Below, piece after piece: positions 16,845 to 25,074 of a DNA stretch of 64,000 nt. The position numbers were made by a program, and so were the translations under genes. Positions within the stretch are counted from its first letter, which is position 1; each line of letters opens with the position of its first letter. Source of the DNA: Bacteroidota bacterium (GTDB lineage Bacteria; Bacteroidota; Bacteroidia; AKYH767-A; 2013-40CM-41-45). Location of the stretch: positions 1 through 64,000 of the forward strand of contig JADJON010000001.1 in assembly GCA_016713765.1 (NCBI GenBank), in the 5' to 3' direction. The notes under the pieces are model-generated. The model worked only from the letters and a program-made list of their open reading frames with translations. It ran no database searches and was not told the DNA's origin.

Positions 16845-17684
16845 TTAATCGACATAATACTCGTACGTAATAGTTATCAGGCGCTCTCTGCCTCCCTCTT
16901 CATGGATCTCCACTTTCACCAGTTGGTCCTTGTCATTGTAATGGATCATCTCATATCCATTTCGCTGATCCACTTCATAGGAGTAATCATATCGGTATAC
17001 ATTTTTCGATAGGGTTGAATAAGCACAATGTGTGACCTCGCTCATGCAGTACTGCGCTTTTTTGTCCAATGCTACAGCCTTGCTTCTGTCAAACATTTGT
17101 AATTCTTTATTGTAAAATGCTCTTTTGTATACATCGAAGGCATCTGGAAATATCATTGTTGGATAATCGCTATAAATGCTCTTCTGAACAATTGTGTCTT
17201 CAATTGCATAAAATTCCAAAAAGAGTTCATGCTTACTTCCATAGGTGTTAATTACTTCGACAAACTTTTCCTTCTTGTCATAATCAAACACCAGTGTATA
17301 ATAGGGAGGAGACGCATAAACTTCATAGTAGTTAATTCTCTTATACCTACCTGCTGTGTCAAATTCCGCGTAATAGACAGGGACAGAAAATCCGTCATCT
17401 ACCACCTTCAAGCTTTTAACGCCTTTGAGATGCTGCTTTGTGAACTCAATTGGAGCCGACGAGCCCAGTATGTCGGGGAAACGAAAACATGAAATATACT
17501 TAGTGAAAGTAACTATAGCATCTTTATTGGGCTTATTTACGTAGTACTTCTTCGGCTCTTCTGCTGATGCACTTTCGATCTTATTTGTTACACTGTCTTT
17601 TGTCAAAGACAAATCATTTTCCTGACAAAATGATTGAGCTGCAATTAACAGGAATAATATCGTTATTTTATATGTTCTACTCAT
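16845..17684 (-). CDS. Hypothetical secreted protein
   Basis: About 279 residues from the preferred start MSRTYKITILFLLIAAQSFCQ, a Sec signal peptide. The longer frame begins inside a group II intron remnant. The body is tyrosine-rich and beta-rich with repeated short motifs of the form YYEVYASPPYYTLVFDYDKKEKF, SYEVDQRNGYEMIHYNDKDQL and a C-terminal YEYYVD, resembling RHS/YD-like or MORN-like beta meander repeats. No named family recognised. Neighbouring DNA on both sides is mobile-element remnant, so the gene may be newly acquired or simply interrupted at its promoter. Confidence 0.55.
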   Translation of the reverse strand: MSRTYKITILFLLIAAQSFCQENDLSLTKDSVTNKIESASAEEPKKYYVNKPNKDAIVTFTKYISCFRFPDILGSSAPIEFTKQHLKGVKSLKVVDDGFSVPVYYAEFDTAGRYKRINYYEVYASPPYYTLVFDYDKKEKFVEVINTYGSKHELFLEFYAIEDTIVQKSIYSDYPTMIFPDAFDVYKRAFYNKELQMFDRSKAVALDKKAQYCMSEVTHCAYSTLSKNVYRYDYSYEVDQRNGYEMIHYNDKDQLVKVEIHEEGGRERLITITYEYYVD

Positions 17685-17708
17685 TGAGGTTGGGGAAGGG
17701 GGCGCTTT

Positions 17709-18215
17709 CAATCGAGTCAGGCCGGGGAATCTCGCCCCGTGCTTTCAATAGTCCCGATAGCTATCGGGAGGCCGTGAACCGCTCGATTCATCCGGCTCTT
17801 TGTATTCTTTTACCACTGACTAAGATAGTCAAGGTTGCACCAATCTACAATGGGTGAACTGGTCGGGGTTGGCTTTATAGCACGACCGCAGCCAGCGCAG
17901 CGAGGCGTACTTGTACAATCCCTTTTCCCATTTCACCCATTTCAGCAGTCGGTGGCTGAGCTGGTTCCAGACGTCGCGCATCCCTCCTTCCCAAAACCTA
18001 TGGAAGTAACTGATCAAGCCTGCAATCAGCGGGTTCAGCTCACGGGCCAGTTCCTCAAACGGTTTGCGCCGCTTGTGGAGTTCCAGCTTCCTGAACTTTT
18101 CCCGGATCGCGGTCTTGGATCGGATGCTCACGAACGTTCCCGGCATCAGCAACTCCCGCCCGTTGATACGGCGCATGACGGGTTGTAGTGTAAAACCCAG
18201 GAAGTCATACTTCAT
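17709..18215 (-). mobile_element. Group II intron 3' fragment: maturase C-terminus with domain V/VI
   Basis: The frame 17829..18215 reads MKYDFLGFTLQP, then a RSKTAIREKFRKLELHKR block and FEELARELNPLIAGLISYFHRFW, LLKWVKWEKGLYKYASLRWLR and PDQFTHCRLV. This is the GIIM (maturase domain X) region of a group II intron reverse transcriptase. The RT core is missing: the fragment begins exactly where an IS91 remnant ends. Downstream, GAGCCGGATGAATCGAG and CGGTTCACGG look like a domain V, and GGGGCGAGATTCCCCGGCC with CTGACTCGAT looks like domain VI and the 3' end. Followed by AAAGCGC. Confidence 0.65.
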
Positions 18216-18666
18216 CGGGCCCTTTGCCGGACCCGAATCGGTGATCGATTATCTGGGTCGCTACACCCACAAGATCGCCATCAGTAACCACCGGCTGCTA
18301 TCGGTAAGCAAGCAAGTTGTCCGCTTCCGGTACAAGGACTACCGTGATGGCAGCTCTCACAAGGTGATGGACCTGGAGCCCATGGAATTCATTCGCCGCT
18401 TTGCCCTACACATCCTGCCCAAAGGCTTTGTGCGCAACCGGCACTACGGTATTCTCTCCAGCCGACGCAAAGCCGTGTCCATCCCGCGGATCATGCTGCA
18501 ACTCCTGGGCCGGGCCCTCACCCTGATCCGGCATATCCGCAGCAAGGCTCCCGAAGTGCTCTGTCCCTGTTGCAAAAAAGCGCTGATGAAAACCATCCTG
18601 CGCTTCGACCACTGGGGGCCGCCAAAGCGCCATAAGGAACTATTGACACCATCATTACTTCATTGA
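18213..18666 (+). pseudogene. IS91-family (Y2) transposase, C-terminal fragment
   Basis: The frame reads IGPFAGPESVIDYLGRYTHKIAISN, then VVRFRYKDYRDGSSHKVMDLEPMEFIRRFALHILPKGFVRNRHYGILSSR, the C-terminal half of IS91-type rolling-circle transposases. The N-terminal zinc finger and the catalytic tyrosines are missing. The CPCC motif near the end (VLCPCCKKALMKT) is typical of the family tail. The break point coincides with the start of the intron maturase fragment on the other strand, so one event joined two mobile-element remnants head to head. Confidence 0.75.
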
Positions 18667-18876
18667 AAAAAACACCTGCAGGCCGGGCTGAGCTTGTATT
18701 GACCCTTACTTAAAAACAACCTGTGAAATTATCCTGATGACTTCTTTACTGAATCATCACCCGCCAAATCCGGCGAACATCCTGCCTCTTAGGAGCTCAT
18801 CCTGATCGTCCCCCATCCATACCTGCCTTATTCAACCTCCATAGTCACCTGCACGGCGCCGCGATAGCGGGGTTCC
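18667..18876. other. Intergenic, remains of the IS91 3' side
   Basis: No open frame with support. Base composition still resembles the GC-richer left side; the change to AT-rich DNA comes immediately after the palindrome at 18877-18936. Confidence 0.4.
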
Positions 18877-18936
18877 GTGCAACAGCGGCTTCATTGTCCG
18901 TCCTGCGGACGCAACGAAGCCTTGGTTGTTGTAAGC
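18877..18936. repeat. attC-like palindromic site P3, distal end of the cassette array
   Basis: Arms GTGCAACAGCGGCTTCATTG and CAACGAAGCC...TTGTTG pair, with inner TCCG/CGGA, giving a 60-bp imperfect hairpin. It ends in GTTGTAAGC (18928-18936), which is complementary, bar one base, to GCTTATAAC at the other end of the same block (25554-25562). Size and symmetry are those of an integron attC site. It coincides with the left boundary of the AT-rich island. Confidence 0.5.
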
Positions 18937-18974
18937 TGGCCTTTTGTCCACCGTGTCTGCAAACCATTGTCATT
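18928..18974. repeat. Conserved cassette-end leader, copy in cassette A
   Basis: Shares with 27347-27390 the spaced pattern GTTnnnnGnnGGCnTTnTGTCCnCCGTGTC. The two blocks are otherwise unrelated in gene content, so the shared edge is a property of the cassette ends. A weaker match (GGCTGGCATT) opens cassette C at 38802. Confidence 0.45.
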
Positions 18975-19084
18975 CTTGATTTGTCTTGTCATTGAGGGTC
19001 GGTTGTGGGGTTACGTATTTTTTATTTTCAGAAGAGAAGGAAAATATTTTAATTCACTTTTGTCTGGGCAGGAAAGGTGGAAGC

Positions 19085-19134
19085 TCTTTTGCAAGCTTTG
19101 GTCTGTGCTTGGGCTTGTGCGGCTTGCAAATGTG
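19085..19134. repeat. Covarying hairpin element 1 (CTCTTTTG...CAAATGTG family)
   Basis: CTCTTTTGCAAGC pairs with GCTTGCAAATGTG across a 25-nt loop containing GGTCTG and GGCTTG. Three relatives occur at 25303-25353, 27516-27565 and 38398-38452. All keep the outer conserved bases but have different, self-complementary inner stems. Each lies about 160-220 bp inside a cassette end. Confidence 0.6.
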
Positions 19135-19152
19135 CTTACACCTGTGCGGTTG

Positions 19153-19572
19153 CTATTTTGCATTGAGTTTCCCATTTAGTTTTTTCATTGAACTGTCAAA
19201 TCGTTCTTTGTTTTTTAGTTCGCAGTCCCATATCGTTATTACTCTCCAGCCGATTTTTTTTAATTGACTGGTTGTTTTTTTGTCTCGATCAATATTACCC
19301 TGAATTTTAGAATTCCAAAACTCGATATTTGATGTCGGTTTTGTGCCTCTCTTACAATTGTGTCCGTGCCAAAAACACCCATGTATGAAATTTATTGTCT
19401 GATGCTTGGGCAAAACAATGTCGGGTTTCCCAATAAGTGTCTTTACATTTTTTCGAAACCTAAACCCTTGTCTGAACAAAAAACTTCTGACTGAAATTTC
19501 CGGTTTGGTTTCCTTACCGGAAATTGAAGCCATAATTTGGCTGCGTTTTCTTTTTGTAAAGATGTCAGCCAA
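19153..19572 (-). CDS. vsr: Very short patch repair endonuclease (Vsr)
   Basis: 139 residues, full length. It opens MADIFTKRKRSQIMASISGKETKPEISVR, the conserved Vsr N-terminus. Then come the catalytic Asp in KPDIVLP (D51), the zinc/metal region with HGCFWHGH (residues 64-71, including H69), and the ending GWRVITIWDCELK. Vsr nicks next to T:G mismatches produced by deamination of 5-methylcytosine, so it protects the sites of the adjacent methylase. It overlaps the dcm-like gene by 8 bases and is the last gene of the five-gene minus-strand operon in cassette A. Confidence 0.92.
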   Translation of the reverse strand: MADIFTKRKRSQIMASISGKETKPEISVRSFLFRQGFRFRKNVKTLIGKPDIVLPKHQTINFIHGCFWHGHNCKRGTKPTSNIEFWNSKIQGNIDRDKKTTSQLKKIGWRVITIWDCELKNKERFDSSMKKLNGKLNAK

Positions 19573-20590
19573 GATGTGAAATTATGTGTTGTTTGATATT
19601 CTCGGATTGTATGAAACTGAAATTTGGCGGTAAGGCATTACCAATAAGCAAAGCTAAATTTGTTCTTGGTGTGTCGACTGGAAACTTATAGTTAGCGGGA
19701 AATGATTGAAGTAATGCCGCTTCTCTGGCAGAAATACAACGATTTTGTTCTGGATGCAAAAATCTCCCTTTAGATGGATTTAAACATCCTCCGGTAATTG
19801 TTGTTGAATAATCATCCCAACGTAATCTACCGTAAACATCATTGAATCCAACATTCTCCGCTTCGTGGCATTTTAGTAAATATTTCTTTGGTAGGTCTTT
19901 TCTGCTTCCTCCATTCTTCGGAGTCAATTCAATTCGTTTTTGGACTTCGGGAGTATGGACAGGAAATATTTTGTGAATTGGGTCTTTAGAGTTTTCAGGT
20001 AAAGGTAAATTTCCAATAACGTGCCTAACTGTTTTCTTTTCATCAATGGGTTTTGCAACGCTAATTTCACCGAGTCTGGAGCCAACTAATACCAACCTTC
20101 TCCGACTTTGTGGAACGCCATAATTTTTTACGTTTACAACTTTATAGTCAATCCACTTGTAACCCGCTTCATTTAAGATTTTCAACGCTTTCTTAAATAG
20201 ATCATAATGGATAAGACCGGGAACATTTTCCATCATTATGGTATAAGGTTTTAGAGCCTTTACAAGACGAACGTATTCCATTATCAAGTTGTTTCTTTCA
20301 TCATCAACCGGTTCAACTCGGTTTAACCTTCTAATTGAGCTGAAACCTTGGCAGGGCGGACAACCTGCTAACAAATGAATTTTTTTTCCTTTCAGCTGTC
20401 GTTTGATTTCAGCAATTGAAACTTTGCGAATATCCTTTGTTATTACAGTTGTATTGGGGTGATTCAACCGATATGCTTTTGATGCAATTTCATCAATTTC
20501 AAAAGCAATTTTAGTTTTAAAGTCGGCTTGGTGCATTCCTTCTGTTAAGCCCCCACAACCACTGAAGATATCAATTGACAATAGCTCCAT
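19565..20590 (-). CDS. dcm: DNA (cytosine-5-)-methyltransferase
   Basis: 341 residues with all core C5-methylase motifs: I FSGCGGLTEGMHQADF, II/III FEIDEIASKAYRLNHP, IV GCPPCQGFS with the catalytic Cys near residue 79, VI MMENVPGL, VIII GVPQSRRRLVLVGSR, IX/X RLRWDDYSTTITGG and QSFPANYKF...LLIGNALPP. The target recognition region between VIII and IX is short (about 80 residues). It is probably the modification arm of a restriction-like system, and the restriction arm is unclear. It is translationally coupled to vsr and lies 3 bases after the next upstream gene. Confidence 0.93.
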   Translation of the reverse strand: MELLSIDIFSGCGGLTEGMHQADFKTKIAFEIDEIASKAYRLNHPNTTVITKDIRKVSIAEIKRQLKGKKIHLLAGCPPCQGFSSIRRLNRVEPVDDERNNLIMEYVRLVKALKPYTIMMENVPGLIHYDLFKKALKILNEAGYKWIDYKVVNVKNYGVPQSRRRLVLVGSRLGEISVAKPIDEKKTVRHVIGNLPLPENSKDPIHKIFPVHTPEVQKRIELTPKNGGSRKDLPKKYLLKCHEAENVGFNDVYGRLRWDDYSTTITGGCLNPSKGRFLHPEQNRCISAREAALLQSFPANYKFPVDTPRTNLALLIGNALPPNFSFIQSENIKQHIISHLG

Positions 20591-20593
20591 GAT

Positions 20594-21115
20594 TTAATTC
20601 TGTATTAAATTAATATTTGTATATCCTACACACTTAAAAAGAGCAACTACGTTGCTAATAATTTCGTCAGGACTTTTTTGGGTTAACTCAACTTGCTTTT
20701 TTATCGGGTATCTCCCCGAAGAAAAGTTAATTTGAAGTGTGTAGGTTTCATTTTCTTTTAGGAACCATAATTCACCCCCAATAATTGCATCTTTCTTTCC
20801 TGTTACATTAGTGTGACAAATGCAGCCTCTTTCTGCCTCAGAAGGAAGTGCTTCATATGCGATATTTATTTTGTCTTCACTAATTACCCATAAGTACCTT
20901 CGTCTTTTTTGAATTTTATCATATTCTTTTTTTGCTGACAAATCAATTTCATCTTTAATCTGATCAATGGTATCGGCATAAACAATGTCTTCCGGAAATC
21001 CATTCTGGGATGCGTTATACGATTTACATAGCGCATCTTCGCCAAACTCAACACTTCTTTGTGGTGGAACTTTTTGACCAATTGTGGGTAATATTTCTTT
21101 ACAATTATCCTTCAT
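20594..21115 (-). CDS. Hypothetical protein of the methylase-Vsr-kinase operon
   Basis: The preferred start MKDNCKEILPTIGQKVPPQRSVEFGED gives about 173 residues; an ATG 20 codons earlier would overlap the preceding gene by 71 bases. Features: charged helical N-terminal half (IDQIKDEIDLSAKKEYDKIQKRRRYLWVI), a YEALPSEAERGCICHTNVTGKK segment, then a beta-rich C-terminus. No family recognised. Its conserved position between the receiver-like gene and the methylase, with a 3-base gap to the methylase, suggests it is an essential component, possibly the restriction effector. That is inference. Confidence 0.6.
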   Translation of the reverse strand: MKDNCKEILPTIGQKVPPQRSVEFGEDALCKSYNASQNGFPEDIVYADTIDQIKDEIDLSAKKEYDKIQKRRRYLWVISEDKINIAYEALPSEAERGCICHTNVTGKKDAIIGGELWFLKENETYTLQINFSSGRYPIKKQVELTQKSPDEIISNVVALFKCVGYTNINLIQN

Positions 21116-21992
21116 GATTTTGAAATGTTTTAGACGAGCCTTTTTCAAAAGCTGTCTCAAGTATTGATAAATCATAATTCTTTATTGCATAAATAGCAGT
21201 TATAGGCTTCAGCTTGTCCTTATCATTATAAAACTCACTGAGAGTAATTCCATTCTCTGAATAAATCCTTGTGTTTTTAGCATTGATGTAAAACTTGACA
21301 TTTGATTCTTCGAACATCTTTTCAATAGATAAATGCGAGATTTCCGGGTTATTTTTTGAGAAAAAGGAAATAATAAAATCACTGCCGAGAATGGATTCTG
21401 CCATCCAAAATAACTCAAATGATGGGAGAAAGGACGATGGATAAAACTTTACATTAACATCGTGGTATCTTTTATCTTCTGAAATGCTTGTTAAATCAGA
21501 CAGTAAAGTTTCTAATAGATTTTCCTGAGTCTTCTCATCCTCTTCGTGAATACTTTTTGAAAATATTTCAAGTCGTCTGTCATTGTATTGTTGGCGGATT
21601 GGATTTAATACGTCCTCTATATCAGATTCCAATTCATTGCCGGATAAAATAAAAATTTTACTTGTAGTGCGAGCAATAATTTCTTGTATTGTTTCCTCGG
21701 CTTTTGATTCACCGTAATCCCAATCAAGAATTATTGAATTAGGTTGATAATTCGAGTTGGTAATATGGTTAAGAAAAAAATTCGGATGCGTGAAGCCGGA
21801 AAATTGTATTTGCTTGAACTTATTTGATTTCGCAATTGTTGCTGATAAAAATCTCTTCACGGTCGGTTCTGCCCATGAATCCTGTGAAATCAAGCCGGAA
21901 ATTTCTCCTTTTGATATTAAACCGGTTTCGTTAGCCACAATTCCGCCTTCCGGAAGTATTTTATCGTCTATATAACAGATTTCGTAACTCAT
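21105..21992 (-). CDS. Receiver-domain-like partner of the GHKL kinase
   Basis: 295 residues. The N-terminal 120 residues follow a response-regulator receiver pattern: YEICYIDDK (acidic pocket), SIILDWDYG (candidate phospho-acceptor Asp near residue 91) and KIFILSGNE (Thr/Ser position). They carry an insertion after the first strand. The C-terminal 170 residues are helical and unfamiliar, with no DNA-binding HTH obvious. The ATG overlaps the stop of the kinase gene (ATGA-type coupling), so the two are produced together. I read it as the output half of an unusual two-component pair. Confidence 0.6.
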   Translation of the reverse strand: MSYEICYIDDKILPEGGIVANETGLISKGEISGLISQDSWAEPTVKRFLSATIAKSNKFKQIQFSGFTHPNFFLNHITNSNYQPNSIILDWDYGESKAEETIQEIIARTTSKIFILSGNELESDIEDVLNPIRQQYNDRRLEIFSKSIHEEDEKTQENLLETLLSDLTSISEDKRYHDVNVKFYPSSFLPSFELFWMAESILGSDFIISFFSKNNPEISHLSIEKMFEESNVKFYINAKNTRIYSENGITLSEFYNDKDKLKPITAIYAIKNYDLSILETAFEKGSSKTFQNHEG

Positions 21993-24700
21993 ATCGCTTT
22001 TTCTTTTTGTGAAGGAACTTTCTCGAAGTCAAGTGTAAACTGAGCACCATTATCGAAGCCTTTTAGCTTTTCTCTATTATGGGTTTCATATATGTCACCT
22101 TTCATGGCTTGCATATAATATTTACAGATGTATAAGCCGAGCCCGCTTGGGGGAACTTTTAAACTGTATCCCGCCTCAAATAGATATGGCCTAATAGCTT
22201 CCGAAATACCAGGGCCATTGTCTGCAAATACCATTGTTCTCTTCTTTGCGTTTAGTTTTATTTCGATTTTTCTATCGGGGCTTGGGCTGAACTGAAGCCA
22301 ATGAACACTATTGTCAAATAAGTTACTTAAAACTTGATTCATCGTTCCATATCTTCCGTAAACAATAAAGTCCTCTTTTTCATTAAAGGAGAAGTCAATA
22401 TTTAATTCCTCTAATTTTCTTTTGAAAACTTCAGATGCAAATTTTATCGAACGAGAAATAGGAAATTCTATGCGATTCTCATTGCGAATTGCTCGTAATG
22501 GGCTTAATCTTTTTAATTCTGATTGAAGTGAGGCAGAGGTTTTTTTCAAGTCTTCCAGTTTTACCTTATCAATCACATTTGCTTTAAGCATTTCTGAAAT
22601 GCCGGAATAGAAGTTTGCGGTAATTTTCGCAATTTCATGAACAGATACTGCTACTGAAATTCCATAGGCTGCCTTTTCTTTGAGCAAATCCTGAATTTCT
22701 TCAATTAACTCCAGACTTGACTTTAGATTTTTTAGTGAGTTATCTAGGTTAATTAGCCTTTCTTTCCTGCCGCTGACATTGTCCACAATTTGATGAAATA
22801 GTGAATAAGGGTCTTGTTCAACCGGATAATTTTCGTCAATGTTTTGCAACAATTTTCTTTGTTGCTTAATTACATCATTAAGCTTTACCGGGTCTCTTGT
22901 TATTCCTTTCGTTAATGACGTGTATTTATCTCTAAATGCGATGTAGCTTTGCTCAACCAAATTAACAACACCGAGTACCATTTCGCGGAGATCTTGAAAT
23001 TGTCTGTTTTCTAATAAACCTTCCCTGCTTGTTTTATCAATAAGTTGAGGATTGTCCAATTGGTCTATTTCTATATTGGCAATCATATGATAATATGAAA
23101 GCCGGTATGCCTGCTTAATTTGTTTTTGCCTTAACCCGTACCAATCTGTTTTATTTGCCCATTCGGCAGGTAGTATCAAAACATTGTCTCTATAAATAGA
23201 AATACCACCATTGCTTTCAAGATACGTGAAAAACTCCTTGGAATCCGGTCCTTCAATCCACTCTTTATCTCGATACCAAATATCAAAATGAAAATAGAAA
23301 GAGCCGCATTTCGGCTTCCCATGCTTCAGCCAATAGGCATTTCCAACTTTGAGATCGTAATTTTTGTAGGTTATAGTTTCCGGTGGAATAGGGATATTGT
23401 GAGGAGGATTAAACTCAATTGTAGTTTCCTCAATGATACCCTCAGCATTTACTAAACCATAGTATGAAAAAATTGGAGTGAAATTTTTATGAAACGGTTC
23501 TTGAGGTAATTCTCCTAATTGAGGGCAAGAGAAATTAACAACGAAAGCAGGACGAATTTTATTTGGATTTGGATTTGGTGTATTAAGCTGTGTAATGGAG
23601 TAATTTATATCATAAATTGTTTCACTGCTCCATGAATAATTTTCTCGTCCTCCAGAAATAATCAATTGTGTTCCTGAGTTACTATCTCCATAATCTCGGC
23701 TTATGGGTTGTCTTGTCAACGAAACACCAACAGAACTTAAATCTGTTAAAGTATTAGGACTAGATTGGTTGAAATCATCCCAATTTATTTTCAACACTAA
23801 TTCATAATCTATATCTGCCGTTTTTGTGATAATTAAAAGATGTTTTCCTAAACGATGAGTCGCAAATCTTCCAACTCCCTTTTCACCCAAAGGAATTCTT
23901 CCTTTATACTGAGATTTTAATTGAGCAAGCAAAGATTCATAATTACTTAACTTGCCTGTTTCAAGCGCTTTTAATTTTTCTTTCTTTAACTGTTCCTTTA
24001 AATTTGTTTTTAATGTTGTTGCAGGTCTTAACCATCCATTTTCAATAACTTCTCTCGTCATTCCAACACCATCGTCTTCAATTACTATTACCGGGCCTTC
24101 AAACTGATTGAATCTATTTTCTTTTTCATCCGTTTTTGGTATTGATTTAATTTTTTCAATGCGAACATTGCAATAGGATGCCCCAGAATCCAAACTGTTT
24201 TTAATCAATTCTAGAATGCCAACCTTTTCTGATTCGATAAGTTGCTCCCCTAAAACCTCAACGAGGTGTGCATCGGCTTTGAAGTTTAAAACTATTCCAC
24301 CATCAAGGCACAATTCATCCAAAAACTCCGGGTTTATTTTTCTGACAGCATTATTATAATTGTAGAATTCCGAATTGTAAAGTTTTTCAAGAATTTCTCC
24401 TTCAGAATTTTTAAAAGAAACAGGTTTTGAGAAAGGTTTAAAATCGGAAATTTCAACGAAGTAATGATCGGGAGTTTTTTTGTCAATAAAAGGTCTCTTT
24501 GTTATTCTTCCATAACCATAAAAAACACCATCTCCCTTTTTGTCCGGTTCATAATAAACAACTTCAATCGGAAGAGAACTGAATTGATTTAAATAGTTCT
24601 TTTTGTCTGTCGCTGGAAAATGATAGTATTTTCCAATGAAATCATTGTAATCACTGTCATTTCTGTATTGAGTTAATATGAGACAATTTCTTTCTTCCAT
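21989..24700 (-). CDS. Large ATPase with two GHKL domains: MORC/MutL-like N-terminal and histidine-kinase-like C-terminal
   Basis: 903 residues. Residues 1-90 form a small beta-rich domain (KYYHFPATDKKNYLNQF, VVYYEPDKKGDGVFYGYGRI) resembling PUA/EVE-like readers seen before restriction nucleases. Residues 140-330 are a MutL/MORC-type GHKL ATPase: N-box ELIKNSLDSGA, G1 IEDDGVGMT and G2 GEKGVGRFATHRLGK. Residues 660-900 are a histidine-kinase module: H-box VSVHEIAKI near 686, N-box NLFDNSVHWL near 790, G1 FADNGPGI and G2 PSGLGLYICKYYM. No transmembrane segment, so it senses something cytoplasmic, probably nucleic acid. Coupled to a receiver-like gene. Confidence 0.8.
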   Translation of the reverse strand: MEERNCLILTQYRNDSDYNDFIGKYYHFPATDKKNYLNQFSSLPIEVVYYEPDKKGDGVFYGYGRITKRPFIDKKTPDHYFVEISDFKPFSKPVSFKNSEGEILEKLYNSEFYNYNNAVRKINPEFLDELCLDGGIVLNFKADAHLVEVLGEQLIESEKVGILELIKNSLDSGASYCNVRIEKIKSIPKTDEKENRFNQFEGPVIVIEDDGVGMTREVIENGWLRPATTLKTNLKEQLKKEKLKALETGKLSNYESLLAQLKSQYKGRIPLGEKGVGRFATHRLGKHLLIITKTADIDYELVLKINWDDFNQSSPNTLTDLSSVGVSLTRQPISRDYGDSNSGTQLIISGGRENYSWSSETIYDINYSITQLNTPNPNPNKIRPAFVVNFSCPQLGELPQEPFHKNFTPIFSYYGLVNAEGIIEETTIEFNPPHNIPIPPETITYKNYDLKVGNAYWLKHGKPKCGSFYFHFDIWYRDKEWIEGPDSKEFFTYLESNGGISIYRDNVLILPAEWANKTDWYGLRQKQIKQAYRLSYYHMIANIEIDQLDNPQLIDKTSREGLLENRQFQDLREMVLGVVNLVEQSYIAFRDKYTSLTKGITRDPVKLNDVIKQQRKLLQNIDENYPVEQDPYSLFHQIVDNVSGRKERLINLDNSLKNLKSSLELIEEIQDLLKEKAAYGISVAVSVHEIAKITANFYSGISEMLKANVIDKVKLEDLKKTSASLQSELKRLSPLRAIRNENRIEFPISRSIKFASEVFKRKLEELNIDFSFNEKEDFIVYGRYGTMNQVLSNLFDNSVHWLQFSPSPDRKIEIKLNAKKRTMVFADNGPGISEAIRPYLFEAGYSLKVPPSGLGLYICKYYMQAMKGDIYETHNREKLKGFDNGAQFTLDFEKVPSQKEKAI

Positions 24701-24709
24701 TACAGCACT

Positions 24710-24934
24710 TTATTTTGTTGAAACCAAAAGTTCTCTTACATCTATATCAAGGACATCAGCTATTTCGAATAACGTTTCCATCGTTGGTTGCATTTGATTA
24801 GTACACCATTTAGAAACGGTTGTTCTGTTTTTACCTAATTCTTCTGCAAGCCAGTTGTTGGTTTTACCTTTTTCTGCTAATACAGCTTTTATCCGGTTAC
24901 TCGCTTTTTTCTTCATAAATGAAGCCTTTAACAT
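24710..24934 (-). CDS. XRE-family HTH regulator of the methylase/kinase operon
   Basis: 74 residues, a single HTH_3 domain: SNRIKAVLAEKGKTNNWLAEELGKNRTTVSKWCTNQMQPTMETLFEIADVLDIDVRELLV. It is the first gene of the minus-strand operon and lies 9 bases upstream of the kinase gene. Like the C proteins of restriction-modification systems it probably controls its own expression, through the inverted repeat at 25004-25045 and the half-site near 24948-24956. Divergent from a small plus-strand gene, so it may repress both. Confidence 0.88.
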   Translation of the reverse strand: MLKASFMKKKASNRIKAVLAEKGKTNNWLAEELGKNRTTVSKWCTNQMQPTMETLFEIADVLDIDVRELLVSTK

Positions 24935-24945
24935 CTAATTTTCTG

Positions 24946-25048
24946 CAAAATAAGCATAATATCACAAATCTATTTTCTTCATTTTCAGCTTTTAAAGCTA
25001 AACAATATGCTTATTTATATTTATTATTTGCTTTTTAAGCATATTTTG
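24946..25048. promoter_or_regulatory. Divergent promoter region with XRE operator half-sites
   Basis: AATATGCTT (25004-25012) and AAGCATATT (25037-25045) form a perfect 9-bp inverted repeat with a 24-bp spacer. A third near-copy, AAGCATAAT, lies about 24949-24957. Bacteroidota -7-like TATTTTG elements overlap the outer half-sites in both directions (minus towards the XRE gene, plus towards 25075). Repressor binding would therefore cover both promoters. The protein-site pairing is inferred. Confidence 0.55.
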
Positions 25049-25074
25049 AATATTTTTGAACAAAATTAAGTCTC

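Noticed and set aside
17834..17840. GTTGCAC as the start of a further cassette complementary to the outer arm of site P3
   Set aside because: Only seven bases match, and it lies within the intron maturase tail, so chance is the better explanation.
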